DNA of 64,000 nucleotides from Agrostemma githago (GCA_958450325.1 OY288241.1:46389978-46453977); one strand, 5' to 3'; shown: positions 44,831-57,900, counted from the first letter of the stretch. Made by a program: numbers and translations. Notes: generated by a model from the letters alone, not told the origin.

Positions 44831-47179
44831 CGGAAACATTGTAGAGTCGGGATTATAACACGCTGTAACTATGTTTAGATAAAAATTTAAATGGTAAAGT
44901 CAAACATTAGGCCTTAAATAAATAAATTGGCCCAAAATGAAAACATTCCACAAAGGGGGTTTAATAATCCATAATACAAAATTATTAAAATTAATCGAGC
45001 AGGGATCATGTCTGCCCGCTAGCCCACACCCGGAAACATGCGTACTTGTCATGTTAAAAACATAACAGCCACAATCAGTGAGGAGCAACGTCAACGTTCT
45101 CCCAGCCGTATTACAGGATTTTAAAACAGTAATTACTAATATAGGAAAAATAGTTATAATGGAAAACAGTAAAACAGTATATTAAAATAAGCTTTCAGCG
45201 TGAAATGAAATAATTAAATGGCTTTTCGAAGAAACATAAAAATATTTGCCAACCTGCAAACCAATTTATACCGATAACAATAAAAATATTCAAAATGGCG
45301 TTAAGGATAGAATTAATGTAGAATCTAGACTTTCACTAGGACAATACTAAACTAGCTTCGAGAACTTAGTCAAAACAAATCAGACTAACTAGGCAACTCA
45401 ACCATAACAGGACTGCATGCAGCAAGGTCCTGGCTTAAGTAATGTACACCCCTCCTGGACACCAACCGTAAACCAGTTCAACCTGACGGCGACTTACACG
45501 ATGCGATATCTAAGTTTAAGGTCAAAATATACACACTCCTGAACACAAACCATGCTCAGTTCAACGACCAATGTGTCTCATCATAGACACACCAGATTTA
45601 TAGTTGATGGCAAAACGTACATCCCAGACTATATTACTCTAAACCCACACTTATCCTTATTCCATAACTCCAAAACAATCCATTATCGATATTTAAAAGA
45701 TGTATTCAATACAAAAAATAGGAGAACAAAAGAAAAAGAAATCAATTTCCAAAAGAGGAAACTTTCTATTTTAGGAAACTTCTATTTTTAGAAACTTCAC
45801 CAAAAATAGCATCATATCAAAATAACGGAAATATCAGTTTATACTAACATCACATTTTTAGTAAACGATATAGATTTATAAAACTAATACTTTCGGCCTT
45901 AACGATATTAATTACCAAAGTGAACATTTAATTTTATGAAATTATTAAAATATCGTATAAGCATTATAAAATGATTAAAAATGTCTTAAACATTTTAATA
46001 TTACTAATTAGGGTGTTTTCAAAAGTTATAAAGCTAAAATTCCCTAATTATTATTAGTTTCGACAATAAAATTATAAATATGATTTTACAGCAAACATCA
46101 AATTAAATATTTGAACGTCTTTATTTAATTAAACCAACAAATACATTTAGAGTATTTTAAGGGATGATTTAACTCTTAAAGTTTCAGATATAAATACTTT
46201 CGAAATTGCTGGAAAAATAATTCTTTTAGGTATGACGAATCATTTTAACGATAAATCATAATTTGACCGAAAATCAATACTTATTAATTAAAGACTTTAA
46301 TAAATAGTACAAAAATTACGTAAAATAGTTAAATATATTAATGGACATTCTGTCCAGAAAAGAAAATTTTTCAGAATCCTAAAACTCGGTTTTTAAAGCG
46401 TTTTCTCGTTAATCGTCCAATCTAGACAATAACGATTAATAAAAATAGTAATTACAAAATGATTTAAGTATTAATATCCCAAAAATTATTATTAAATCAA
46501 AAAATCATCATTTTCCAGATTATACTAATTTTCCAGATTTTCCAAAGTTCCAGATTTACCAACTTCCGTCAAAACCATCTTTAAAACCCGTTTTCACAAT
46601 TAACGATTCCATTAATAAAACTTATCGTTCCTAACATTTTATTAAGGCACTAAAAATCATAGAATTATATTTTAATATGAAATCATCATAATCATAACTT
46701 TTTTCATGATTTAAACCAAAGACCAGAAATCGAGAATTTAAACGACAAACATGGTTTTAACGATAAACGATGATTTAAAGTGATTAACTAATTCATCCAC
46801 TTAACAATTCCGAAAAATTATGAAAAAATTCAAAAAAAATTATTTCATCAGAAAGTTTCACCACGTCAAAAAGCAGATTAAGATAGAATGATTAAGTACT
46901 AGAACTAAAAATCGGCTTTTAATTGTTTTTGTCCGATAACGGTAATAATTCAATCATCGATATCAAAAATATCAGAAAAATACTAAATTATTAAAAATCA
47001 TCAAAAACAACATTTTTCCAGAATCTAAACATATATTACATGTTTAGGCCGAATATTACGATTTTACAAATTAATATGACGATTTAATCGTTAATCTCGT
47101 AAAAGCGATAAAAATACCGAAACATGCAAATTTTCAACTTTTAAAATTTTTTCAGATTTTATGACATACATATATTGCC

Positions 47180-48305
47180 TGATCCGAATCAAGGAGCTAC
47201 CAAAGAATTCATTAAAGTCACCTTAGCTCCTCATAGTCTTAGTTCAGCCACACTAACACCTCTTGCCAGATTAGTAGTATGCCTACTACAATTGACCCGA
47301 ATCAAGAAGCTACTAATCCTAGTAAGGAAGTACTAAAGAGCTCAACGAAGTAATACCAGCTCCTACTTAACTATAGTCCAGCTACATTAGCACTAATAAA
47401 GAGTCGTCTTCAATTATGGAGCTAGCTCGAGTTTGAGCGGAATAAAGGAGCAAATAGTCAAGGATATATGAAGGCATTAACTTAGGTTCACACCCATTCA
47501 AGCATGGAAATTTCTGATGCGAGTTCATTTTGCAGCATTGTTTTGATCAGTCCATATCTCGAGTTATACTTGGATTTTCGTAGTCATTCAAAATGGAGGA
47601 GATAGATTTCGAGCTTATCTTTCCAATGACTATTCATGAAGGCTCATTGAACAAGTATTGACAAAGTTATGGTCCGAACAAGTCAGTTGTGCATGGGAAA
47701 GCACCGGGGTTAAAGAGGACGTTTAAAGCTGGTTGTGTTCACTTGGTGTGCACGTCCAAATGAATCTTTGTTATTAGCTCCATGTTCACACCAGCCACAC
47801 CTTAATGCTCTCTTAGCTTTGTTATTAGCTCCATGTTTACATTACTTTGTTATTAGCTCCTAGCTTTGTTCTTAGCTCCTAGTTCACATTAGGCTTAAGC
47901 TTTGTTTTTGTCACCATTGTACTTTGTTATTGTCACCCTTGACCAGCCGGTTTTAAGGGTCTTGTAGGCTATATATAGCCACCCATTTGAATGAATAAAT
48001 GATCCAATTTGCAAATTAAAACTTGAGTAAAGCTAAGCTTTCTGTTTCGTCTTTGTAGTTTACAAGACAAAGTTTAGAGTGAGTCGCGTTACAAGCTCTA
48101 AACTCGCTATTTCAATCGAGTGTTTGATCTAGCAACCGCTTTGTTGGAGTATAGGTCTACTTCACCTAGCATACTATCCTTGGTTACGGCTTATTCAACC
48201 TTAAAACTATCCTTTCATTCTGTTTTGGTTACTTGTTTACGTTCCATTTCAGAATACTAATATCCTTCACGTTTGTTGTTTCAAAGTTCATATCAACTCA
48301 CATCA
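47180..48305 (+). repeat. LTR 1 of the dimeric element
   Basis: Contains the TATA box TATATATA (within 47969-47978) and AATAAA at 47994-47999. Also has a cluster of TTTGTTATTAGCTCC words at about 47768-47885. Confidence 0.95.
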
Positions 48306-48309
48306 TTAG

Positions 48310-48321
48310 TGGTATCAGAGC
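48310..48321 (+). other. Primer-binding site, copy 1
   Basis: TGGTATCAGAGC, complementary to initiator tRNA-Met, 4 bases after LTR 1. Repeated at 51093-51104. Confidence 0.9.
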
Positions 48322-48346
48322 TTTGGTCATCCATTTAGACGTAAGC

Positions 48347-50119
48347 ATGGCAGGAGTTGTGAGCTTTGAAGAATCAAGCATCATTAGTCTTTCTAAGTCC
48401 CATGGCGCATCTGGTCCGGAAGTCTACTTGGGAGAAAAGAAGGAAGAAAGAAAAGACTATGAGCTCCCAACGTATGGTAATGTTTTAGTACTACGTACAC
48501 TTCATGCTAACCCCATCCCACACAACACCGAGCAAAGAAATCAACTTTTTCACACTAAGTGTCTAGTTAACAACAAATGGTGTAGCTTGATCATTAATGG
48601 AGGTAGTTGTACGAATGTCGCCTCTACTGAAATGGTAACTAAGTTAGGTCTAACCACTACTAATCACCCTAGACCATATGCATTACGTTGGTTAGATGAT
48701 GGAAACAAAATACAAGTCACAAAACAAGTAAGAGTAGGTTTAACTATGGGGTCTTATGTCGATGAGGTTCTTTGCGATGTTATTCCTATGGATGCTTGTC
48801 ATATACTTTTGGGACGTCCTTGGCAGTTTGATAGGGATGTAGTACACCATGGGAGAAAAAACGAATACGAGTTAAGGGATAAGGGAAAGAAAATCATTCT
48901 AAAACCTATGACTCCCCAAGCTGTTAGAGCTATGACCTCCAACAAAACCAATAAGCCTAACCTTACCATTGAGAGTGAAGTAGAACAGGCTTTAAAAGAG
49001 GGGGAACGTGTCCTTGACATGGGTACTATAGAAGAACCATTTAGGATGGATAATGGGTTTGGAAGGAAACAATTCGAGGAGTTGCCAAAGGAACTGGGTT
49101 TAGTCATTCCTAATGAATTACCAGCTGGTTTGACACCTAGGGAAGATCATGAAGTCTTAAGGCATGAAGGTGTTAAGAACAAAGTCGTGGCTAATGCTCT
49201 ATCTTGTCACTACACACAATCATCCACTTTAGATGCAAGCACGCTTGGATTTGAGACCTTGAAGGACTCCATGGATGCTGATGTACTCACCGAGTGCAAG
49301 GCTGGTGTTCTTGGTACTTTTGTTGAGTTTGTTTTGCAGGTAGATCTTCCTTTTACAAGAAACCATCGTTGTGTCCCAAGGCATCCTATTTCAGAGTGTA
49401 TAACTAGAGAAACTCATGGAGAAAGACCAGCTGAAACTTTTGACATGACCAAGACCTTAGAGGTGATAAAAGAACACTTCTTTTTGCTAAAGATACAAGG
49501 GATTAATCAGAACATTGGTAGCAAATGCTTAACAAAGCCGTTCTCAAGGAGTCCTTTCAGAACAAGGGAGTACTTACCATTTTTCGAAATGACTCATTTC
49601 GGTGTTTGTTACCCAACAGATGAAGCTAGCAAAGGGCCTGACTTGTACGTTAGAGAAGTGATTCGGGAAAGGATCAAAGAAGCCTACAAAAGAAGGTCCA
49701 ACAAAAACAGAAAACCGAGACTTTTCCAAGAGGATGACTTGGTTTTGGTTCACTTGAGAAAGGAGAGGTTTCCAAGCAAAAGGAAGACCAAGTGGAAGCC
49801 ACAAACAGAAGTTCCATACAAGGTATACAACAATACTTGCAAGATGAAGTTGCCGGATAGTTATGAAGTTCATACCACGTCCAAAGTGGGAGATTTTGCT
49901 CTTTATCTTAATGAAGATGGCTGTTCAGAATTGAGGACAATTCCTTCTAAAGGGGGAGGAGATGATCCGAATCAAGGAGCTACCAAAGAATTCATTAAAG
50001 TCACCTTAGCTCCTCATAGTCTTAGTTCAGCCACACTAACACCTCTTGCCAGATTAGTAGTATGCCTACTACAATTGACCCGAATCAAGAAGCTACTAAT
50101 CCTAGTATGGAAGTACTAA
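48347..50119 (+). CDS. Fused remnant polyprotein, copy 1 (PR / RT edge / RNase H end / IN tail)
   Basis: 590 codons, fully open, from ATG at 48347 (MAGVVSFEESSIISLSKSHG). It lacks gag and most of pol but joins pieces in frame: retropepsin (LIINGGSCTNVAS, about 48590; HILLGRPWQFDRD), the beginning of the RT region (KELGLVIPNELPAGLTP, about 49090), the end of RNase H (KVVANALSCHY, about 49185), and the integrase C-terminal segment (FQEDDLVLVHLRKERFPSKR, about 49730-49800) up to DFALYLNEDG. The catalytic Asp of protease is Asn (INGG for IDGG) and the RNase H end has N for D, so neither enzyme can work. Its last 157 bases lie in LTR 2. Whether it is translated is unknown; integrase core, RT core and gag are absent. 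Confidence 0.75.
   Translation: MAGVVSFEESSIISLSKSHGASGPEVYLGEKKEERKDYELPTYGNVLVLRTLHANPIPHNTEQRNQLFHTKCLVNNKWCSLIINGGSCTNVASTEMVTKLGLTTTNHPRPYALRWLDDGNKIQVTKQVRVGLTMGSYVDEVLCDVIPMDACHILLGRPWQFDRDVVHHGRKNEYELRDKGKKIILKPMTPQAVRAMTSNKTNKPNLTIESEVEQALKEGERVLDMGTIEEPFRMDNGFGRKQFEELPKELGLVIPNELPAGLTPREDHEVLRHEGVKNKVVANALSCHYTQSSTLDASTLGFETLKDSMDADVLTECKAGVLGTFVEFVLQVDLPFTRNHRCVPRHPISECITRETHGERPAETFDMTKTLEVIKEHFFLLKIQGINQNIGSKCLTKPFSRSPFRTREYLPFFEMTHFGVCYPTDEASKGPDLYVREVIRERIKEAYKRRSNKNRKPRLFQEDDLVLVHLRKERFPSKRKTKWKPQTEVPYKVYNNTCKMKLPDSYEVHTTSKVGDFALYLNEDGCSELRTIPSKGGGDDPNQGATKEFIKVTLAPHSLSSATLTPLARLVVCLLQLTRIKKLLILVWKY
49949..49962 (+). other. Polypurine tract, copy 1
   Basis: AAAGGGGGAGGAGA abuts LTR 2. 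The same tract precedes LTR 3 (52732-52745). Confidence 0.9.
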
Positions 50120-51088
50120 AGAGCTCAACGAAGTAATACCAGCTCCTACTTAACTATAGTCCAGCTACATTAGCACTAATAAAGAGTCGTCTTCAATTAT
50201 GGAGCTAGCTCGAGTTTGAGCGGAATAAAGGATCAAATAGTCAAGGATATATGAAGGCATTAACTTAGGTTCACACCCATTCAAGCATGGGAATTTCTGA
50301 TGCGAGTTCATTTTGCAGCATTGTTTTGATCAGTCCATATCTCGAGTTATACTTGGATTTTCGTAGTCATTCAAAATGGAGGAGATAGATTTCGAGCTTA
50401 TCTTTCCAATGACTATTCATGAAGGCTCATTGAACAAGTATTGACAAAGTTATGGTCCGAACAAGTCAGTTGTGCATGGGAAAGCACCGGGGTTAAAGAG
50501 GACGTTTAAAGCTGGTTGTGTTCACTTGGTGTGCACGTCCAAATGAATCTTTGTTATTAGCTCCATGTTCACACCAGCCACACCTTAATGCTCTCTTAGC
50601 TTTGTTATTAGCTCCATGTTTACATTACTTTGTTATTAGCTCCTAGCTTTGTTCTTAGCTCCTAGTTCACATTAGGCTTAAGCTTTGTTTTTGTCACCAT
50701 TGTACTTTGTTATTGTCACCCTTGACCAGCCGGTTTTAAGGGTCTTGTAGGCTATATATAGCCACCCATTTGAATGAATAAATGATCCAATTTGCAAATT
50801 AAAACTTGAGTAAAGCTAAGCTTTCTGTTTCGTCTTTGTAGTTTACAAGACAAAGTTTAGAGTGAGTCGCGTTACAAGCTCTAAACTCGCTATTTCAATC
50901 GAGTGTTTGATCTAGCAACCGCTTTGTTGGAGTATAGGTCTACTTCACCTAGCATACTATCCTTGGTTACGGCTTATTCAACCTTAAAACTATCCTTTCA
51001 TTCTGTTTTGGTTACTTGTTTACGTTCCATTTCAGAATACTAATATCCTTCACGTTTGTTGTTTCAAAGTTCATATCAACTCACATCA
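49963..51088 (+). repeat. LTR 2 (shared middle LTR)
   Basis: Serves as 3' LTR of copy 1 and 5' LTR of copy 2. Differs from LTR 1 at a few bases (for example AGTATGGAAG versus AGTAAGGAAG, and AAAGGATCAAA versus AAAGGAGCAAA). Confidence 0.95.
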
Positions 51089-51129
51089 TTAGTGGTATCA
51101 GAGCTTTGGTCATCCATTTAGACGTAAGC

Positions 51130-52902
51130 ATGGCAGGAGTTGTGAGCTTTGAAGAATCAAGCATCATTAGTCTTTCTAAGTCCCATGGCGCATCTGGTCC
51201 GGAAGTCTACTTGGGAGAAAAGAAGGAAGAAAGAAAAGACTATGAGCTCCCAACGTATGGTAATGTTTTAGTACTACGTACACTTCATGCTAACCCCATC
51301 CCACACAACACCGAGAAAAGAAATCAACTTTTTCACACTAAGTGTCTAGTTAACAACAAATGGTGTAGCTTGATCATTAATGGAGGTAGTTGTACGAATG
51401 TCGCCTCTACTGAAATGGTAACTAAGTTAGGTCTAACCACTACTAATCACCCTAGACCATATGCATTACGTTGGTTAGATGATGGAAACAAAATACAAGT
51501 CACAAAACAAGTAAGAGTAGGTTTAACTATGGGGTCTTATGTCGATGAGGTTCTTTGCGATGTTATTCCTATGGATGCTTGTCATATACTTTTGGGACGT
51601 CCTTGGCAGTTTGATAGGGATGTAGTACACCATGGGAGAAAAAACGAATACGAGTTAAGGGATAAGGGAAAGAAAATCATTCTAAAACCTATGACTCCCC
51701 AAGCTGTTAGAGCTATGACCTCCAACAAAACCAATAAGCCTAACCTTACCATTGAGAGTGAAGTAGAACAGGCTTTAAAAGAGGGGGAACGTGTCCTTGA
51801 CATGGGTACTATAGAAGAACCATTTAGGATGGATAATGGGTTTGGAAGGAAACAATTCGAGGAGTTGCCAAAGGAACTGGGTTTAGTCATTCCTAATGAA
51901 TTACCAGCTGGTTTGACACCTAGGGAAGATCATGAAGTCTTAAGGCATGAAGGTGTTAAGAACAAAGTCGTGGCTAATGCTCTATCTTGTCACTACACAC
52001 AATCATCCACTTTAGATGCAAGCACGCTTGGATTTGAGACCTTGAAGGACTCCATGGATGCTGATGTACTCACCGAGTGCAAGGCTGGTGTTCTTGGTAC
52101 TTTTGTTGAGTTTGTTTTGCAGGTAGATCTTCCTTTTACAAGAAACCATCGTTGTGTCCCAAGGCATCCTATTTCAGAGTGTATAACTAGAGAAACTCAT
52201 GGAGAAAGACCAGCTGAAACTTTTGACATGACCAAGACCTTAGAGGTGATAAAAGAACACTTCTTTTTGCTAAAGATACAAGGGATTAATCAGAACATTG
52301 GTAGCAAATGCTTAACAAAGCCGTTCTCAAGGAGTCCTTTCAGAACAAGGGAGTACTTACCATTTTTCGAAATGACTCATTTCGGTGTTTGTTACCCAAC
52401 AGATGAAGCTAGCAAAGGGCCTGACTTGTACGTTAGAGAAGTGATTCGGGAAAGGATCAAAGAAGCCTACAAAAGAAGGTCCAACAAAAACAGAAAACCG
52501 AGACTTTTCCAAGAGGATGACTTGGTTTTGGTTCACTTGAGAAAGGAGAGGTTTCCAAGCAAAAGGAAGACCAAGTGGAAGCCACAAACAGAAGTTCCAT
52601 ACAAGGTATACAACAATACTTGCAAGATGAAGTTGCCGGATAGTTATGAAGTTCATACCACGTCCAATGTGGGAGATTTTGCTCTTTATCTTAATGAAGA
52701 TGGCTGTTCAGAATTGAGGACAATTCCTTCTAAAGGGGGAGGAGATGATCCGAATCAAGGAGCTACCAAAGAATTCATTAAAGTCACCTTAGCTCCTCAT
52801 AGTCTTAGTTCAGCCACACTAACACCTCTTGCCAGATTAGTAGTATGCCTACTACAATTGACCCGAATCAAGAAGCTACTAATCCTAGTAAGGAAGTACT
52901 AA
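51130..52902 (+). CDS. Fused remnant polyprotein, copy 2
   Basis: Same 590-codon frame as copy 1. I count three amino-acid differences: Q to K (NTEQRN / NTEKRN), K to N (TTSKVGD / TTSNVGD) and W to R near the end inside the LTR. The protease Asp-to-Asn change and all deletion junctions are shared with copy 1, so they predate the dimer. The frame is fully open. Same functional doubts as copy 1. Confidence 0.75.
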   Translation: MAGVVSFEESSIISLSKSHGASGPEVYLGEKKEERKDYELPTYGNVLVLRTLHANPIPHNTEKRNQLFHTKCLVNNKWCSLIINGGSCTNVASTEMVTKLGLTTTNHPRPYALRWLDDGNKIQVTKQVRVGLTMGSYVDEVLCDVIPMDACHILLGRPWQFDRDVVHHGRKNEYELRDKGKKIILKPMTPQAVRAMTSNKTNKPNLTIESEVEQALKEGERVLDMGTIEEPFRMDNGFGRKQFEELPKELGLVIPNELPAGLTPREDHEVLRHEGVKNKVVANALSCHYTQSSTLDASTLGFETLKDSMDADVLTECKAGVLGTFVEFVLQVDLPFTRNHRCVPRHPISECITRETHGERPAETFDMTKTLEVIKEHFFLLKIQGINQNIGSKCLTKPFSRSPFRTREYLPFFEMTHFGVCYPTDEASKGPDLYVREVIRERIKEAYKRRSNKNRKPRLFQEDDLVLVHLRKERFPSKRKTKWKPQTEVPYKVYNNTCKMKLPDSYEVHTTSNVGDFALYLNEDGCSELRTIPSKGGGDDPNQGATKEFIKVTLAPHSLSSATLTPLARLVVCLLQLTRIKKLLILVRKY

Positions 52903-53870
52903 AGAGCTCAACGAAGTAATACCAGCTCCTACTTAACTATAGTCCAGCTACATTAGCACTAATAAAGAGTCGTCTTCAATTATGGAGCTAGCTCGAGTTT
53001 GAGCGGAATAAAGGAGCAAATAGTCAAGGATATATGAAGGCATTAACTTAGGTTCACACCCATTCAAGCATGGGAATTTCTGATGCGAGTTCATTTGCAG
53101 CATTGTTTTGATCAGTCCATATCTCGAGTTATACTTGGATTTTCGTAGTCATTCAAAATGGAGGAGATAGATTTCGAGCTTATCTTTCCAATGACTATTC
53201 ATGAAGGCTCATTGAACAAGTATTGACAAAGTTATGGTCCGAACAAGTCAGTTGTGCATGGGAAAGCACCGGGGTTAAAGAGGACGTTTAAAGCTGGTTG
53301 TGTTCACTTGGTGTGCACGTCCAAATGAAGCTTTGTTATTAGCTCCATGTTCACACCAGCCACACCTTAATGCTCTCTTAGCTTTGTTATTAGCTCCATG
53401 TTTACATTACTTTGTTATTAGCTCCTAGCTTTGTTCTTAGCTCCTAGTTCACATTAGGCTTAAGCTTTGTTTTTGTCACCATTGTACTTTGTTATTGTCA
53501 CCCTTGACCAGCCGGTTTTAAGGGTCTTGTAGGCTATATATAGCCACCCATTTGAATGAATAAATGATCCAATTTGCAAATTAAAACTTGAGTAAAGCTA
53601 AGCTTTCTGTTTCGTCTTTGTAGTTTACAAGACAAAGTCTAGAGTGAGTCGCGTTACAAGCTCTAAACTCGCTATTTCAATCGAGTGTTTGATCTAGCAA
53701 CCGCTTTGTTGGAGTATAGGTCTACTTCACCTAGCATACTATCCTTGGTTACGGCTTATTCAACCTTAAAACTATCCTTTCATTCTGTTTTGGTTACTTG
53801 TTTACGTTCCATTTCAGAATACTAATATCCTTCACGTTTGTTGTTTCAAAGTTCATATCAACTCACATCA
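52746..53870 (+). repeat. LTR 3 of the dimeric element
   Basis: One base shorter than the others (CATTTGCAGC for CATTTTGCAGC), a few private substitutions (GAAGCTTTG; AAAGTCTAGAG), ends CTCACATCA before TTGCC. Confidence 0.95.
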
Positions 53871-54961
53871 TTGCCAAAATAAAACATAAAAATATATACA
53901 TGCAAATACTCAAATAAAATCATGAAATACCGAGTAGCATCGACTTTACCTCTACTCTAAGTCTGAATCGAGTATCATCCACAAAACCTACATCACACGA
54001 AAATCATGGTAGAAAAATACCATGAGAAAAACTAAAAAAATCAATGGTAAATAACGATCGAAAACCCATCGATTATTACATTAACGATAGGATCGGAAAG
54101 AGGATTAATTTTACGATAAAAATGAGACGATCAAGACTCGATTAGGGACAAAATTGGGCTGGAAAAATATGGCTGAAACTCATGGCCAATATGAAGGAAT
54201 TGAAGAGTATTTTCTTTGTTTAATGTGGTTGAATGAGAATGAATGAAAAGAAATGAATTATGTGAATTGTGTGAATGAATATGATCTTAAAAATTGATGA
54301 AAACAATGTTAGATACACTTAAAAAACCAGCCAAAATGGATTAACAAGGGAGAGTGAAGAGTTTTGCAATTAGTCACCAAATTCATTAATGTAATAAAAA
54401 TATCTAAGGCTTTAATCACTTTATAAAACCAAATGAAAAAAATGTGAAGATGTGTGACCATGGGTGTCATGGTCTAAAAAGGGGCCAAAAAGTGCTTCTT
54501 TTAAATGTAGGTTGATAAAAATAAGAATCGTATAATTACTAAAAGCATTTCAAAGCAATTCGACTAAACCTCGCGATAGAAAATAATTATTTACGAAACT
54601 TTGTAATAAAATGATTAAAGGCTAAATTTTTCGTAAATAAAAATATTTCTAAGTTGGAAATATTATATAAATGTGTTTAGACATTTTTAGGAAAAGAAAT
54701 AACATAAATCCAAGCTTAAAACGTTAGTTCGTAGAAAAAATAGGACTCCTCGTGAATAAATAAATAGTTTGCGATGAAAATTTTATAAATAGATCAGGAA
54801 AATAAAATATTTAAAATCTTTTAATAAAAATAAATAATATTTGACTTGAAAATGTTATGAAGCTTGAAAATGAAGGAAACTGAAGACAGAAAAAATAACA
54901 GAGTCATGACGGAGTCATAACGGAATAGATAACAACGAATAGAAAATTAGCGGGTGTTACA
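53871..54961 (-). repeat. Remainder of chromovirus LTR copy A
   Basis: Continues LTR A after the dimeric element; matches copy B from about 57250 onward (ATACATGCAAA..., ACCGAGTA(G/A)CATCGAC) and ends GCGGGTGTTACA. Confidence 0.75.
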
Positions 54962-57900
54962 CTGGCAAAAACACTGTAGATATGGGATTATAATACACTG
55001 TAACTATATCTTCATTAAATAAAAACGATAAGTCAATACATAAGCCATAAAATAAAATGGCTACAGAATAAAAATGAAATAAAATCCATAAAAAGGGTTA
55101 TAACAATCCGTAGTTCAGATTACTAATCAGCGAAACAGAATCCGTTACTACTCGCTAGCCCACCCGATGGGAAACACATATATCTGCCATGTTAAAAACA
55201 TAGCAACCACAATCAGTGGGGAGCAACGTCAACGTTCTCGCAGCCATATAACAAGATTTTAAAACTGTATTTACTACTATAGAAAAATAATAAAAAGAGT
55301 AAAACATTATAATAAAAATAAGCTTTCAGTGAAAAACTTCACGTTTCGAAACAGTACAATAAAAACGAGTTTTCTGGAGAAAGCATAAAACATTCGCCAA
55401 CCTGCAAACCAAATTATATCGATAATAATAAAAATATTCAAAATGGCGTTACGGATAGGGTTAGTGTAGAATCTAGACTTTCACTAGGATAATACTGGAA
55501 ACTAGCTTCGAGAACGGTAGACTTAACTCATAATAGACTCCAGTATCTAACTAGGCAACTCAACTATAACAGGACTGCGTGCATCGAGGTCCTGGTTTAA
55601 GTAGTGCAGCGAGCTGACGACGACTAACACGATGCGATATCTAGCTTAAGGTCAAAACATACACTCTCCTGGGCGAAACTATGCCCACTTCAACGACCAA
55701 ATGCGCCCCAAATAGGCACACCGGCTTTATAGCTGATGGCAAAAACGTACATCCCAGACTATATTTCTCTAAACCCACACTTGTCCTTATGCCATAACTC
55801 CAAAACAAGTCATTATCGATATTCAAAAGATATAATTATTATAAATAATAAGAGAACAAAAAGGAAAAAGGACCACTTTCCAAAAGAGGAAACATTGTAT
55901 TTTAGGAAACTTCTTTTTTTGAAACTTTACTAAAAGTAGCATCCTATCAAAATATCAAAAATAATAATTCATACTAATACGGCATTTTTAGAATGATATA
56001 GATTTATAAAACTAATACTTTCGGCCTTAACGATATTAATTGTTAAAGTGAGAACATTTGTGTTTGTGAAATTAAAGAAATATCACACGAGTGTTTATAA
56101 ATGATTAAAAATGTCTTAAACATTTTAATACTACTAATCAGGGTGTTTTCAAAATATATAAAACTAAAATTCCCTAAATATTATTAGTTTCGATAATACA
56201 AACATAAATAGTATTTTACGGCAAATGTCAAAACAAATTGTTTAACATCTTTTATTTCATTAAACCATTAAACAAATTTAGAATAGGATAATCGGTGTTA
56301 ACCTATAAAGTTTCAGATCTAAGTATTTTCAAAATTGCTGGAAAAACCATTCATTTAGGTGGGATAGAACATTTTAACGATAACTCGTAATTTTGTCCAA
56401 AAATCAATACTATTAATTAAACACTTCGTTAAATAGTATAAAAAGTACGTAAGATAGCTAAAATACATTTTTGGACATTCTATCCAGAAAAATAATTTTT
56501 CTAGAATCCTTAAACCCGGTTTTTAAAGGGTTTTCTCGTTAATCGGCTAATCTCGAAAATAACGATTAATGAAAATAGTAATTACAAAATGATTTAAGTA
56601 TTAATATCCAAAATTATTATTAAACTTAAAAATCGTCATTTTCCATATTTCCAAAATTCCAGATTTCACAAATTCCATTAAAACCGTCTTTTAAAACCCG
56701 TTTCCACAATTAACGATTATCTTAATAAAACTTGTCGTTCCTAATATTTTATTAAAGCACTAAAATCATAAAAATATATTTTTTTCTTAAGAACCATAAG
56801 GAACACATTTTTCCAGATTTAAATCGAAAACCAGAAATCGGAAATTAAAATGACAAACACAATTTTAACGATAAACGATGACTTAAAGTGATTAATTAAT
56901 TCACCCAGATAACAACTCCGAAAAATTATGAAAAAATTCAGAAAAATCTTTTTCATCATAAATATTATCCATACCTAATTTCAGATTAATATAAAATGTT
57001 TAAGTACTAGAACTAAAAATCGGCTTAGTCATTTTTGTCCGTAAACGGTATTAATTCAATAATCGATATCTAAAATATCAGAAAAATACCAAATTATCAA
57101 AAATACTCAAAAGCGTCATTTTTTACATAATGTATTCATATAATACATGTTTAGGCCGAATATTACGATTAAAATTTTGTAAAAGCGACAAAAATACCAA
57201 AACATGCAAATTTTACGACTTTAAAATTTTTTCGGATTATATGACATACATATATTATCAAAAATAAAATTATAAATATATACATGCAATTACACAAATA
57301 AAATCATGCAATACCGAGTAACATCGACGTTACCTTCAATCTAAATCCGAGTCTAATAAATTCTTCGGCTTCGAGGTCGTTGAAAAATCCTACCTCACAT
57401 GACATGCATGGTACAAAAATAGAAAAACTAAAAGAATCAAGGTAAATAACGATCAAAAATAATATCGATTATTACCTTAATGAAGGGATCAGAATAATGA
57501 TTATTTAGGAGATGAAAACGAGACAATCGAGACTCAATTAGAGACTAAATCTGACTGGAAAGGGTGCTGGAAAATCTCAGCCAAGAAGAGAAAATGAAGA
57601 GAAATTTTGTTGTTTAATGTGGTTGAATAAAATGAATGAATGAAGAAATAATGAAATGAGTGTATGAATGTGGACTAATGATAAAAACTATGTTAAAGCA
57701 TCCAAAACCACCAGCCAAAATGAATAAGGAGGGAGTGTGAAGAGTCTTGTAATAAGTCCAAAAATGATTGTAGGAAAATAAAATATCTAAGGCATTAATC
57801 AAATTATAAAATCAAGTGTTAAAAAAATGTTAAAGTGTGTGACCGAGGGTGTCACGGTCCAAAAAGAATTCAAAAGTGTTTCTTTTAATTGTAGGTTGCT

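Larger units (their letters stand above)
47180..53870 (+). mobile_element. Dimeric non-autonomous chromovirus: LTR-int-LTR-int-LTR
   Basis: Three LTRs (47180-48305, 49963-51088, 52746-53870; 1,126/1,126/1,125 bp) alternate with two 1,657-bp internal regions (48306-49962, 51089-52745). LTRs start TGATCCGAATC and end CTCACATCA. A single TSD TTGCC (47175-47179, 53871-53875) flanks the entire array, so it is one insertion locus. LTRs and internal copies differ at only a handful of positions. Confidence 0.95.

Noticed and set aside
57614..57802. Short open frames in the AT-rich chromovirus LTRs (45552-45791, 55736-55933, 57614-57802)
   Set aside because: They are in LTR sequence, differ between copies A and B, and have no recognisable domain.
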